A DNA stretch of 64,000 bases from Anaerolineales bacterium (GTDB lineage Bacteria > Chloroflexota > Anaerolineae > Anaerolineales > Villigracilaceae): positions 1 through 64,000 of the forward strand of contig JAHDWB010000002.1 of the NCBI GenBank assembly GCA_023382595.1, written 5' to 3'. The notes below the pieces were generated by a model, which saw only the letters and a list, made by a program, of their open reading frames with translations, had not been told where the DNA came from and ran no database searches. Numbering within the stretch: the first letter of the stretch is position 1; the number at the start of each line of letters is the position of its first letter. Position numbers and translations under genes: made by a program. This document shows, in pieces, positions 1-8,257 of this stretch.

Positions 1-9
1 ATGCCGATT

Positions 10-39
10 CCACCCCCCATATCTGGGGGGTGGGCTTTT
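10..39 (+). terminator. Intrinsic terminator at left edge
   Basis: A 10-bp perfect stem (CCACCCCCCA / TGGGGGGTGG) with a TATC loop is followed by GCTTTT. It probably ends a plus-strand gene lying left of the window. Confidence 0.6.
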
Positions 40-149
40 GGAATAACCTTCGATCTGACAAATTTTTGATGACAAAATGGGACTTCCCCCGCCTCACTTT
101 GCGCATTGGGAAGGTCACGTTTGCCTACGCGAAGCGGGATGCCAAAACC

Positions 150-186
150 AAAGAGACAGTCACCTTTAAGATGACTGTCTCTTTTT
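150..186. terminator. Bidirectional intrinsic terminator
   Basis: The stem AAAGAGACAGTCA / TGACTGTCTCTTT has an 8-9 nt loop and is followed by TTT on the plus strand. It can also stop minus-strand transcripts coming from the gene at 280-1062. Bases 1-279 otherwise hold only a second weak CCCC/GGGG hairpin (about 227-250) and no convincing gene. Confidence 0.7.
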
Positions 187-279
187 AGAAAGTGAAGGAT
201 GTGCGAAGAAAAACCTTCGATAGTATCCCCATATCCGGGGCTGGGTTTTTGAAACAAACGTCAGGTTAATTCCATCCCT

Positions 280-1062
280 TTACCACTCGCAGCCCGGCGT
301 CGTGCTGACCCCCGCAGATCTGCCGATGCGTTTATACATCGTCACATTGGTGAACGGCTCACCGAGAATGCCATCGTGAATCGCCCACGAGCGTTTGCGG
401 ATACTGTTCGCCGCATCGGGTTGACGGAACGGGCTTGAACCATCCAGGTGCGCGTACAAGTCACCGCCGGGCTGAAACCCCGCGTGGATGCTCTCCATCA
501 GGCGCTTCCCCACTTGGTAGGTAAACCCATAGCGTTCAAAGATGACCGCATTGTGATAGTACAACGGCTCGACGAAATACATGTCATGTCCCAGCGCTGT
601 GACGAATCCCTCGAACGCATCAATGGCTTGACCAAGCAACCGAAGCCCGCGTCGCACCTGACCCGGAGCCAGCCCCGCACCCAGAGCCATTGTCTCCGCC
701 TCGACATTTCTCTTCAAGATCCCGAACTTGGTCGGAGTACCATCCGGCATTTTGTCTACATCAAAGCGGGGAGAGTCGGGGTCATTAAGAATGTAAAGCA
801 GGACGTGAATCTGCCCGTTCATCGTGTCAGTGAGGTGCGCATATAGAATTGGGTCGGGGAAATCGGTCTTGTGGAAGAGCCGCATCTCCACGTCTGTGGA
901 GCCGGATGCAAAACGGAATTGCAGCAGGTTGTATCCCGCTGCAGACGTAAGCGGAGGGATGCTGAACTTCTCCAACAGTTCCTGCGGAATGTACTTCGCG
1001 TATAACGCCCGTTTCTCAGGGTCAGGCAGCAGGTTGATACCGCCAATGGTCGAAGGGGACAT
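280..1062 (-). CDS. Conserved hypothetical protein, 260 aa
   Basis: I do not recognise a family for this protein. It is soluble-looking with no signal peptide or membrane segment. It contains a central acidic/Tyr-rich region and an alpha-helical stretch around residues 118-160 (GLAPGQVRRGLRLLGQAIDA). The ATG at 1062 is preceded by a good Shine-Dalgarno sequence (GGAAGGA), which supports the start. The gene lies 17 bp downstream of smpB on the same strand, so the two may be co-transcribed, but nothing links their functions. Codon use resembles that of its neighbours. The call as a real gene is firm; the function is unknown. Confidence 0.75.
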   Translation of the reverse strand: MSPSTIGGINLLPDPEKRALYAKYIPQELLEKFSIPPLTSAAGYNLLQFRFASGSTDVEMRLFHKTDFPDPILYAHLTDTMNGQIHVLLYILNDPDSPRFDVDKMPDGTPTKFGILKRNVEAETMALGAGLAPGQVRRGLRLLGQAIDAFEGFVTALGHDMYFVEPLYYHNAVIFERYGFTYQVGKRLMESIHAGFQPGGDLYAHLDGSSPFRQPDAANSIRKRSWAIHDGILGEPFTNVTMYKRIGRSAGVSTTPGCEW

Positions 1063-1079
1063 TTTTTGCTTCCTTCCGG

Positions 1080-1541
1080 TTATCGTACTCTCATGGCGCG
1101 TTCTTTATCGCGCGCTTCATCCCGCTTTGCGATGGTGGCGCGTTTGTCGTAGGCTTTCTTGCCCTTGGCAATGGCGATCTCCACCTTGGCGCGACCGTCT
1201 TTCAAGTAAACGCGGGTCGGGACAATCGTCATGCCTTTGATGCGGACATTATTCCACAACTCGCGGATCTCCTTTTTATGGAGCAGAAGACGACGCTTGC
1301 GGCGCGGTTCATGGTTGAAGAACTTTCCCGATTGCTCATACGGCGCGATATGCGCCTCCAACAGCCAGGCTTGCTCCCCGTTTTGCACATCCACGTAGGC
1401 TTCTTGAATGCTGATCTGCCCGGCGCGAATGGATTTGATCTCCGATCCCTGCAGGGCGATGCCAGCTTCGAACTTTTCGATGAGCGTATACTCGAAGCCG
1501 GCTTTACGGTTGGTGGCGATGATCTTGATATTGTCAGTCAC
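1080..1541 (-). CDS. smpB: SsrA-binding protein SmpB
   Basis: SmpB binds tmRNA and delivers it to stalled ribosomes for trans-translation. The 153-aa length is typical. Recognisable family segments are ATNRKAGFEY near the N-terminus, ALQGSEIKSIRAG at about 30-42, the SGKFFNHEPRRKRRLLLHKK block and the basic tail KAYDKRATIAKRDEARDKER, which becomes helical in the ribosome. The start is a GTG at 1541-1539. There is no Shine-Dalgarno sequence. Instead a TAAAAT hexamer ends exactly 6 nt before the GTG, so the mRNA is probably leaderless. The gene for tmRNA itself is not in the window. Confidence 0.97.
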   Translation of the reverse strand: MTDNIKIIATNRKAGFEYTLIEKFEAGIALQGSEIKSIRAGQISIQEAYVDVQNGEQAWLLEAHIAPYEQSGKFFNHEPRRKRRLLLHKKEIRELWNNVRIKGMTIVPTRVYLKDGRAKVEIAIAKGKKAYDKRATIAKRDEARDKERAMRVR

Positions 1542-1547
1542 GGGATG

Positions 1548-1553
1548 ATTTTA
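1548..1553 (-). promoter_or_regulatory. -10 element of leaderless smpB promoter
   Basis: TAAAAT on the minus strand with a 6-nt gap to the GTG start puts the transcription start at or on the start codon. No clear -35 hexamer is visible. Confidence 0.5.
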
Positions 1554-1645
1554 GCATGGAATGATGGAGGCAGATTGCAAGGTGCCTTTCAAGGTTTCAC
1601 AAGTCACTTTGACTTCGCTGAACGGGTCGCCCCTGCTTTGAAACC

Positions 1646-2899
1646 CTATCCCCACTTGAGCAGGGCGACCCCCGCGACGATCCTCAGTACGCCGAAAAGG
1701 ATGAGTGCGGGCGCAAGCCCCATCACATCCGCAATAAGGGGACCGGCAATGGAACTGGCAAGCACTGCAAAGTTGAACATGATGGTGTACCATGCCAAAT
1801 GCGAGGGTCGGTCGTGCGGCGGGATGTTTTCGAGCATATAGTTGGCATAGGCGCCGTTGACCAGCGCGAACAGCAGACCGCCGATGAAGGAAAGCATGTA
1901 ATAATGCAGGACGTTCTGGGCAAATGCCAGCATGATCGGATAGGCTGCCATCCCGATGATGCCAAACCCTGTCACTTTTTTGTGCCCGTACCTGTGGACA
2001 ATGCGCCCGAATTGGATGGATGTCAACAAGACAGAGAGATAATACAAGGCGGTGCCGTTCCCAAGATGGCTGTCGTTCAGGTTGAGGACGCGCACGTTGA
2101 AGAGCGGGTAGATGGGGTTGGACAGATAATGAACGAGATGGAACAGGAACAGCGCCAGCACAACGTTCTTGAAATGCGTCCTCCAAATATCGAGGCGGAG
2201 GGCGGCGGCAATGCCTCGGGGAGATTCAGGCGGGGTTTCGGGATCAGGTGTCGGCGGGAGCCGAAGCGGAGCAGTATCATCCGGCACGGGTCGAATACGG
2301 TAAATGTGGAAACTGCTCATCGCCGCGCCGATGGCTCCGATCGCGAAAACGACCTGGTAGCCTCCGGGGAAGGGCATGGCTTTGAGGAGATAACCAGCGA
2401 TCAGCGATGTGAGGATGTAGGCGATGGCAAAGGTGATGTTGCGCGTGCCTGCCACGCGCGCGCGGAAACGATCCGGCACGGCTTCGGCGAAGAGTGCATT
2501 GAAACCGACACCGAGCGGCGTGAAGGGGATCGCCATAAGGAAGGTGAGGCTGATGAGCGCCCAGATCTGACCCTGCGCGTCGAAGAGCCAGGGGAGGGGG
2601 ATCCACAAAAAGTATCCGATTCGGAAGGCGATGGATGACCAAAATACGGCTTTGCCCGTGTGTCGTTTGCTGATCCAGTGTCCCGCCGGGATGGCAAGGA
2701 ACAGGCTGACAATGGCAGATGTGGCAGTGAGCAAGCCGATCTGCAATCCGCTCGCACCGAGACGGGTGGCGTAGACGTTGAGGAAGTTGATGGCGGTGCC
2801 GCTAAGTACGCCAAACCAGGCGATGTCGAAATAGAGGTTCCTGAAGTTGGAACGATATTTTTCCGGAATGTCGGACTGTCGAAAAAGATTGAAACGCAT
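1646..2899 (-). CDS. MFS transporter, 12-TM type
   Basis: This 417-aa polytopic membrane protein has the layout of a major facilitator. Two blocks of hydrophobic helices flank a long hydrophilic central loop rich in Pro, Asp and Glu (about residues 205-235). The basic GHWISKRHTGK segment after helix 2 fits the MFS loop 2-3 motif region. The substrate cannot be read from sequence. The start ATG at 2899 is preceded by TATAAT with a 9-nt gap, so the 5' UTR is at most a few nucleotides. The gene is divergent from the aminotransferase at 2974 across 74 bp. Confidence 0.85.
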   Translation of the reverse strand: MRFNLFRQSDIPEKYRSNFRNLYFDIAWFGVLSGTAINFLNVYATRLGASGLQIGLLTATSAIVSLFLAIPAGHWISKRHTGKAVFWSSIAFRIGYFLWIPLPWLFDAQGQIWALISLTFLMAIPFTPLGVGFNALFAEAVPDRFRARVAGTRNITFAIAYILTSLIAGYLLKAMPFPGGYQVVFAIGAIGAAMSSFHIYRIRPVPDDTAPLRLPPTPDPETPPESPRGIAAALRLDIWRTHFKNVVLALFLFHLVHYLSNPIYPLFNVRVLNLNDSHLGNGTALYYLSVLLTSIQFGRIVHRYGHKKVTGFGIIGMAAYPIMLAFAQNVLHYYMLSFIGGLLFALVNGAYANYMLENIPPHDRPSHLAWYTIMFNFAVLASSIAGPLIADVMGLAPALILFGVLRIVAGVALLKWG

Positions 2900-2961
2900 A
2901 GGCAGGGAATTATATCAATATCCGTTTTTTGTTACTTTGGAAGTTTGGCATGGTTTTGCAT

Positions 2962-2967
2962 TAAGAT
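2962..2967 (+). promoter_or_regulatory. -10 element, leaderless promoter
   Basis: TAAGAT ends 6 nt before the ATG at 2974, and no Shine-Dalgarno sequence is present. The divergent MFS gene has its own TATAAT at 2909-2914 on the minus strand. Confidence 0.45.
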
Positions 2968-2973
2968 TGGAAG

Positions 2974-4116
2974 ATGTTCAATCTCAAGCATTACTTTATG
3001 CTCGACCCGACCGTCACGTTTCTCAACCATGGTTCGTTTGGAGCTACTCCAAAACCTGTTTTTCGTGAATACCAACGCTGGCAGCGCGAACTGGAAAATC
3101 AGCCTGTGGAATTTCTAGGCAGGCGGCATGATGGACTCATGCGCGAGTCGCGGGCAGCGCTGGCAGAGTATCTTGGCACGCAAGCGGAGAATATCGTCTA
3201 TTCACAGAATGTGACGATTGCTCTCAACATCGTGGCGCATTCACTCAAACTGGGCGCGGGTGACGAAGTGCTTTCTACAGATCACGAATATGGCGCTTTG
3301 GATCGAACCTGGCGGTTTCTATCGAAAGAGCGCAGATTTGCCTACATCAACCAGCCGGTAAGTTTGGAATCTCATGACGCTTTCATTGATTCGTTCTGGC
3401 GCGGGGTCACGCCGCGGACACGGGTAATCTTTCTCAGCCATATTGCTTCCCCCACCGCAACGATTTTTCCTGTTGCGAAGGTCATTCAACGCGCGCGGGA
3501 AAAGGGTATCATAATCATCATTGATGGCGCGCATGCGGCGGGGCAAATTCCGTTGAGTCTTGATGCGCTCGGCGCGGATTTTTACGGCGGCAATCTGCAC
3601 AAATGGCTATGTGCGCCGAAAGGAGCCGGTTTTTTGTATGCACGTCCCGAGGTGCAGCATTTGCTCAAGCCGCTGGTCGTTTCATGGGGATACGAGTCGC
3701 TGACGCCGAGCGGCTCGACATTCATCGATCACCATGAATGGTGGGGCACACGCGATATTGCGGCGTTCTTAAGCGTCCCTGCGGCGATACGGTTTCAACA
3801 GGACCATGACTGGGCAAAGGTCCGAAACGCATGCCATCACCTTGCAGTGGAAACTTGGGAACGCATCCATGACCTGACGGAACAAACCCCACTTCACTCC
3901 GACCCCAAAACTTGGTTCGCTCAAATGTCAGTCTCCACTCTGCCAGCGGATACTGACATCGTGAGCCTGAAACAAAGGCTGTACAATGAATTTCGCATCG
4001 AGATTCCGCTTCTTGACTGGCATGGGAACAAATTAATGCGCCTCTCCGTCCAGGGGTATAACTCGAGGCGAGATATGGATAGATTGTTATTTGTTTTGAA
4101 AAACCTGCTTGTTTGA
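2974..4116 (+). CDS. Class V aminotransferase (isopenicillin N epimerase-like)
   Basis: This is a PLP-dependent fold-type I enzyme of the class V / isopenicillin-N-epimerase-like group, 380 aa. Near the N-terminus it carries FLNHGSFGATP, typical of the group. The PLP region is IDGAHAAGQIPLSLDALGAD, followed by GGNLHKWLCAPKGAGFLY, where the Lys of NLHKW is the expected Schiff-base lysine. The C-terminal half ends with the expected small domain. The substrate is unknown; cysteine desulfurase/lyase or epimerase activity is possible in this family. The gene starts leaderlessly and lies 21 bp upstream of the CAP/LysM gene, which nevertheless has its own -10 box. Confidence 0.88.
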   Translation: MFNLKHYFMLDPTVTFLNHGSFGATPKPVFREYQRWQRELENQPVEFLGRRHDGLMRESRAALAEYLGTQAENIVYSQNVTIALNIVAHSLKLGAGDEVLSTDHEYGALDRTWRFLSKERRFAYINQPVSLESHDAFIDSFWRGVTPRTRVIFLSHIASPTATIFPVAKVIQRAREKGIIIIIDGAHAAGQIPLSLDALGADFYGGNLHKWLCAPKGAGFLYARPEVQHLLKPLVVSWGYESLTPSGSTFIDHHEWWGTRDIAAFLSVPAAIRFQQDHDWAKVRNACHHLAVETWERIHDLTEQTPLHSDPKTWFAQMSVSTLPADTDIVSLKQRLYNEFRIEIPLLDWHGNKLMRLSVQGYNSRRDMDRLLFVLKNLLV

Positions 4117-4125
4117 GATTCAAGG

Positions 4126-4131
4126 TATGAT
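4126..4131 (+). promoter_or_regulatory. -10 element, leaderless promoter
   Basis: TATGAT with a 6-nt gap to the ATG at 4138. There is no Shine-Dalgarno sequence. Confidence 0.45.
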
Positions 4132-4137
4132 TATTGC

Positions 4138-5175
4138 ATGAGAAAGTCCATCAACTTGATAATATGGCTCCTGTTGTCCAGTTTCGCACTAAGCCTTTCC
4201 ATTCCCCAAGAAGCCTCTGCGCGCCCGCAGTTTGAGCAGATCTCCTCACCCAGCCAGATGATCGCAGTGGTGAACGGACTTCGCGCATCCTATGGCTTGC
4301 CTGCGCTGTCGGTTCACCCGATCCTGATGCAGACCGCCCAATCCCAGGCGGATTACATGGCGGCAACCGGCAATGTGACCCATACGCGCCCCGGTGGAAT
4401 AAGTTATACACAGCAATTGCTTTCATTGGGATTTCCACTGGCTGGCGATCTCTCACGCGGCGGATTTCGCGCCGAGAACATTATCTACAGCAATGGCTAT
4501 CTGAACTGGGATGGCGTCCCGCCGGGCTGGCAGGATGCCGCGCACATGAACACCATGCTCTCGCAGAATTTTACGCATATCGGCGCGGGGATTTCGCAGG
4601 GGGCGGACAACGCCTTTTACTACGCCGTGGATACGGCTGCCGTCACAAACAGCGGACAGATGCAGGATTCTGCTGGCGACATTCTCACCAGCGTACCGGG
4701 TGGTCCCGGCTCGGTTGCGGATGCGAGTCAGTTTATGGTGCCGGTCTCGGTCAGTACAGCGCGCCCGGATGGGGATGTGTTCCATCAGGTGCAATATGGT
4801 CAGTCGTTGTGGAGCATTGCGATCACATATGGTACGACCATCAAAAACATTCAGGCGTTGAACAACCTTGGAGACGATCTGATCGTATATCAAGGGCAGG
4901 AATTGCTCGTGTTGAAAGCCGCCACCCAGCCCGCGCCGGTTGCAGCAGAGGTCACTGCGGCAACGCTTCAACCCACTGAAATTGTTCCTCCGACGATGAC
5001 GACGTCTGCCACAGCCACAGCGATTCAAATGGCTGTCGTACCCACTGTCGGGGCGGTTGATGCGAATGCATCCCAGCCTCCCTCCTCGCGGATACTCGTC
5101 ATCGTGTTGATCATCGCCGCCTTTGTCGGCGCCGGAATGGCGGTCTGGTTGATCCGCGACCCCGGTAGTTCGTAG
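4138..5175 (+). CDS. CAP-domain and LysM surface protein
   Basis: This is a 345-aa exported protein. An N-terminal signal peptide (about 1-28, ending ASA) is followed by a CAP/SCP-PR1 domain (about 36-170; VNGLRASYGLPALSVHPILM opens it, and the HTRPGG and HIGAGI motifs are present). A LysM module follows at about 219-260 (VQYGQSLWSIAITYG), then a Thr/Pro/Ala-rich linker and a C-terminal membrane helix at about 318-338. The layout suggests a peptidoglycan-binding protein anchored at the membrane by its C-terminus. CAP domains in bacteria have no single known activity. The short gap to the upstream aminotransferase does not imply shared function. Confidence 0.88.
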   Translation: MRKSINLIIWLLLSSFALSLSIPQEASARPQFEQISSPSQMIAVVNGLRASYGLPALSVHPILMQTAQSQADYMAATGNVTHTRPGGISYTQQLLSLGFPLAGDLSRGGFRAENIIYSNGYLNWDGVPPGWQDAAHMNTMLSQNFTHIGAGISQGADNAFYYAVDTAAVTNSGQMQDSAGDILTSVPGGPGSVADASQFMVPVSVSTARPDGDVFHQVQYGQSLWSIAITYGTTIKNIQALNNLGDDLIVYQGQELLVLKAATQPAPVAAEVTAATLQPTEIVPPTMTTSATATAIQMAVVPTVGAVDANASQPPSSRILVIVLIIAAFVGAGMAVWLIRDPGSS

Positions 5176-5201
5176 GAACAATTCCTTGTGCGGGGAAAAG
5201 G

Positions 5202-5207
5202 TATAAT
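5202..5207 (+). promoter_or_regulatory. -10 element upstream of patatin gene
   Basis: TATAAT with a predicted start near 5214, giving a 5' UTR of about 46 nt that contains GAGAGGT as a Shine-Dalgarno sequence before the ATG at 5260. This is a leadered promoter, unlike many others here. Confidence 0.45.
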
Positions 5208-5259
5208 CTCCGCTTTCCATTGTGTCTATCAGTAAGAGTTCGAGAGAGGTATTTTTATT

Positions 5260-6138
5260 ATGGATATCGCACTGGCATTGGGCGGGGGCGGCGCCAAGGG
5301 GAATGCACATATCGGCGTGATCCGCCGGCTTGAAAAGGAAGGTTATAAGATCCGTTCCGTCGCCGGGACGTCCTTTGGCGGAATCGTTGCCGTCATGTAC
5401 GCATTGGGCAACTCGCCGGATATGATCCAGAAGATCTTCGAGGACGTGGACCAGAACCACCTTTATGGACGCGACCCGACCGATGGTCCGTCTTTGCTGG
5501 GGTTTGCGGGCGTCCGACGGATGATCGACCGTGCATTCGGCGAAAAGATATTTGATGACCTGAAAATCCCCTGTGCCGTTACTGCAGTGGATATTAAGAG
5601 CGGCAGTGAAGTCACCCTGTCTGAGGGAAAGTTGGCGGACGCCGTTCTTGCCACCATCGCCCTGCCGGGTGTTTTCCCTGTGCAATATATCAACGGTTGG
5701 GAATTGGTGGATGGCGGAGTTTTGAATCCCGTCCCTGTATCGGTGGCGCGCACCTTATCGCCCGACCTGCCGGTTGTGGCGGTGGTACTCAACGACCCGA
5801 TGGACAAGCCTGTGCATAAATACAGCATTCCCGTGCCGGGGATCATCCCACGGAACATCGCGGAACGCATTACGCGCATCTCCCTTGCACAATCCCTCGA
5901 TATCTTTCTACGCTCGGTCGATGTCAACAGCCGCGCCGTGGCGCACTTCCGCCTGCAGGTGGACAAGCCCGATGTGCTTATTCGTCCGCAGGTGCATCAC
6001 CTGAGCATTCTTGACAAGGTCGTCATTGAAAACGTGGCGCAGTTGGGTGAAGAAGCGGTGGAGGAAGTCCTGCCGCAGATAAAACGGGCAGTCTCGTGGC
6101 ATGCGCGGCTGGGCAGGAAGATCTTCGGAACCAATTAA
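5260..6138 (+). CDS. Patatin-like phospholipase
   Basis: A lipid acyl hydrolase of the patatin / RssA-like group, 292 aa. The oxyanion glycine motif GGGGAKGNAHIG is at residues 8-19, the nucleophile elbow GTSFGG is near residue 40, and the catalytic aspartate lies in LVDGGVLNPVP near residue 152. It has no signal peptide, so it is probably cytoplasmic or membrane-associated. It is the first gene of a likely operon: the next ORF starts inside its stop codon (TAATG). The lipid substrate is unknown. Confidence 0.93.
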   Translation: MDIALALGGGGAKGNAHIGVIRRLEKEGYKIRSVAGTSFGGIVAVMYALGNSPDMIQKIFEDVDQNHLYGRDPTDGPSLLGFAGVRRMIDRAFGEKIFDDLKIPCAVTAVDIKSGSEVTLSEGKLADAVLATIALPGVFPVQYINGWELVDGGVLNPVPVSVARTLSPDLPVVAVVLNDPMDKPVHKYSIPVPGIIPRNIAERITRISLAQSLDIFLRSVDVNSRAVAHFRLQVDKPDVLIRPQVHHLSILDKVVIENVAQLGEEAVEEVLPQIKRAVSWHARLGRKIFGTN

Positions 6139-6365
6139 TGAGCCGCGACTTGCGAAAATATATAAAGGATACAAATGTGCGCGTCCTTATCGGCGCGCTC
6201 TTCCTGCTTTTTGTTGTGGGACTTGGCTTGATCTGGGCGATTTACGGATTTAGCGCAGCGGTCAGCGGATTTCTCTGCCTGCTGGGCGCATTCGTGCCTA
6301 TTTTTCTAATTTTGCTTGCCCTTTTTGGGCTGGATTGGATCGTAAAACGTGCAAACCGCGACTGA
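6138..6365 (+). CDS. Small two-helix membrane protein, 75 aa
   Basis: The ATG overlaps the patatin stop codon (TAATG), which fixes the start and implies translational coupling. The product has a short basic N-terminus (MSRDLRKYIKD) and two hydrophobic segments at about 16-36 and 40-64, then a basic end (VKRANRD). No family is recognised. Its 3' end overlaps the next gene by 17 bp. It may be a membrane partner of the patatin, but this is only inferred from position. Confidence 0.7.
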   Translation: MSRDLRKYIKDTNVRVLIGALFLLFVVGLGLIWAIYGFSAAVSGFLCLLGAFVPIFLILLALFGLDWIVKRANRD

Positions 6366-7008
6366 CACGAAATTGATTGAATTCAACGGCTGGACATTGC
6401 GCGTCCGCCCGCCACAGGTTGAAAACCCGCGCATATTGATGATGATCCACGGCTGGACCGGGGATGAGAACTCCATGTGGGTCTTCACGCGCGGACTGCC
6501 GCCCGATTTTTGGATCATTGCCCCGCGCGCGCCTCACCCCGCAGAGACGAGCGGCTATTCATGGCGTCCGCTTCAACCCGAGACCTGGGGCAGACCCAGC
6601 TTCGAACAGCTTTTACCCGCCGCCGAAGGTTTGATCCGCCTCATGGACGAGTACGCCGCCTCGGTCAAGGTGGATGCGTCACAATTCGATGTGATGGGAT
6701 TCAGCCAGGGCGCGGCAATGGTCAATGTGCTGGGAATGCTTTATCCACAGCGCATCCGCAAAATGGGCGTGCTGGCGGGGTTTGTCCCCTCCGGCGCGGA
6801 CGAGTATGTAGCGAAGAGATCGCTGGCGGGCAAACAGATTTTTGTGGCACACGGCACGAAGGACGAGATGGTGACCGTCGAGCGCGCGAGAGAATCGATG
6901 GACCTGTTGGAGCAGGCTGGCGCGACGATCATGTATTGCGAAGATGAGGTCGGGCATAAATTGAGCGCGAACTGCCTGCGCGCGCTGGAGACCTATCTGC
7001 AAGATTAA
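6349..7008 (+). CDS. Carboxylesterase / phospholipase-like alpha/beta hydrolase
   Basis: A 219-aa serine hydrolase of the dienelactone hydrolase / phospholipase-carboxylesterase type. It has MMIHGWTGDENSMW as the oxyanion region, the nucleophile motif GFSQGAAM, an Asp in GTKDEMV and a His in VGHKLS. The start is a GTG inside the end of the preceding gene (17-bp overlap), which supports co-translation with the small membrane protein and the patatin. The substrate is unknown. Confidence 0.88.
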   Translation: MQTATDTKLIEFNGWTLRVRPPQVENPRILMMIHGWTGDENSMWVFTRGLPPDFWIIAPRAPHPAETSGYSWRPLQPETWGRPSFEQLLPAAEGLIRLMDEYAASVKVDASQFDVMGFSQGAAMVNVLGMLYPQRIRKMGVLAGFVPSGADEYVAKRSLAGKQIFVAHGTKDEMVTVERARESMDLLEQAGATIMYCEDEVGHKLSANCLRALETYLQD

Positions 7009-7091
7009 TTGCCTCTAACTGTGATGTTGACGCTGGTTTTGTTTGCAGGTATGCTTGCCGGGTATGTGAGATTTATGAACAAGGTGATTAG

Positions 7092-8246
7092 ATGACGAAG
7101 GCAATTTCAAGGCGTGATTTTCTCAAACTGGCAGGACTTGGCTTGGGCGCATTGGCGTTCAAGCCGTTCAAACTTCCCGAACTCGAATATTTTTCAGCGC
7201 CCAAGCGGCTGCCGCAATTCCCTGCCAGTGAGATCATCGGGCGGGTGGTGGAACCCAATATCGACCTGCGCAGTCGTCCCACGAACGACCCGAGTTTGAA
7301 CACATCCATCTCAAAGCTTGGCGCCGACACTCTTGTGGAATGGGGACGCGAAGTGGTCGGAAATGTGATCGGCGGACTTTCCAACCAGAAATATGTGGAA
7401 ACTCCGCAGGGATATATTTACGGTTCGGTTCTTCAACCGACCCGCAACCGCCCTAACACGCCGGTGACGGAAATGCTACCCGGTCAACCTGGTTTTTGGG
7501 CGGAAGTGACCGTTCCGTATGTGGATCTGGCGCACGAAGGCGCCGTCGCTTCCCCCTGGCTGCGTGACCTGATCCTGTTCAACTTCCCGCCGCGCTTGTA
7601 CTACGGTCAGGTGGTGTGGATCGATCAGGTGCGCACCGTGAACGGTTTTCCCGAGTATCGCTGGAATGAAGGCGCTGGCGGACGCGGATATGGCTATGGC
7701 GCGTACGGCGAATTCTTCTGGGCGGACGGCGCAGGGTTTAAGATATTGACCGACGAAGATGTAGCTCCCATCAGCCCCGATGTGGACCCGAACGAAAAGA
7801 CCATTTCCCTGAATTTGGATTACCAGACCCTTTCCTGCATGGAAGGCAACCGTGAAGTATTCTTCTGCCGCGTCGCCAGCGGATTGAGAGTCTCTGACCC
7901 CGCCACGGGTTTGTTGATGGATTATTCCACTCCCGCCGGTACTTTGCTGACCCACTGGAAGATCATCTCGAAGAACATGACCGCCGGTTCGGATGGCTCA
8001 GGCTATTCCACGCCCGCCGTGCCGTGGTGCGTCTTTATCAGCGGTGAAGGGGTTGCCATTCACGGCACGTTCTGGCACAGCGCGTTCGGCGAAAAACGTT
8101 CGCATGGCTGTCTCAACGTCACGCCGGAGGAAGCCAAGTGGATCTTCCGCTGGACGCATCCTCATGTTTCCCTTGCCGCCGGCGAGATACGAAGTCCCCT
8201 GCCTGACCATGGCACCATCGTAAATTCAAAAGAAACGAAATTCTAA
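7092..8246 (+). CDS. L,D-transpeptidase (YkuD) with Tat signal
   Basis: A 384-aa exported cell-wall enzyme. The N-terminus has a twin-arginine motif (SRRDFLK, residues 6-12) followed by a hydrophobic stretch, so export by the Tat pathway is likely. The C-terminal YkuD domain contains HGTFWHSAF and SHGCLNV with the catalytic cysteine at residue 340. The middle (about 50-220) holds SH3-like segments. Such enzymes make 3-3 cross-links in peptidoglycan or attach proteins to it. The gene is followed 11 bp later by ccdA. Confidence 0.93.
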   Translation: MTKAISRRDFLKLAGLGLGALAFKPFKLPELEYFSAPKRLPQFPASEIIGRVVEPNIDLRSRPTNDPSLNTSISKLGADTLVEWGREVVGNVIGGLSNQKYVETPQGYIYGSVLQPTRNRPNTPVTEMLPGQPGFWAEVTVPYVDLAHEGAVASPWLRDLILFNFPPRLYYGQVVWIDQVRTVNGFPEYRWNEGAGGRGYGYGAYGEFFWADGAGFKILTDEDVAPISPDVDPNEKTISLNLDYQTLSCMEGNREVFFCRVASGLRVSDPATGLLMDYSTPAGTLLTHWKIISKNMTAGSDGSGYSTPAVPWCVFISGEGVAIHGTFWHSAFGEKRSHGCLNVTPEEAKWIFRWTHPHVSLAAGEIRSPLPDHGTIVNSKETKF

Positions 8247-8257
8247 CAAGAGACCTT

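Noticed and set aside
69-188. A 39-codon plus-strand ORF at the left edge
   Set aside because: It has no Shine-Dalgarno sequence or leaderless -10 box, and its last third is the arm sequence of an intrinsic terminator. It could be the tail of an upstream gene only if that gene read through the terminator at 10-39.
7009-7095. A 23-28 codon hydrophobic ORF that overlaps the L,D-transpeptidase start by ATGA
   Set aside because: The overlap suggests coupling, but there is no ribosome site and the length is within chance. It needs conservation data.
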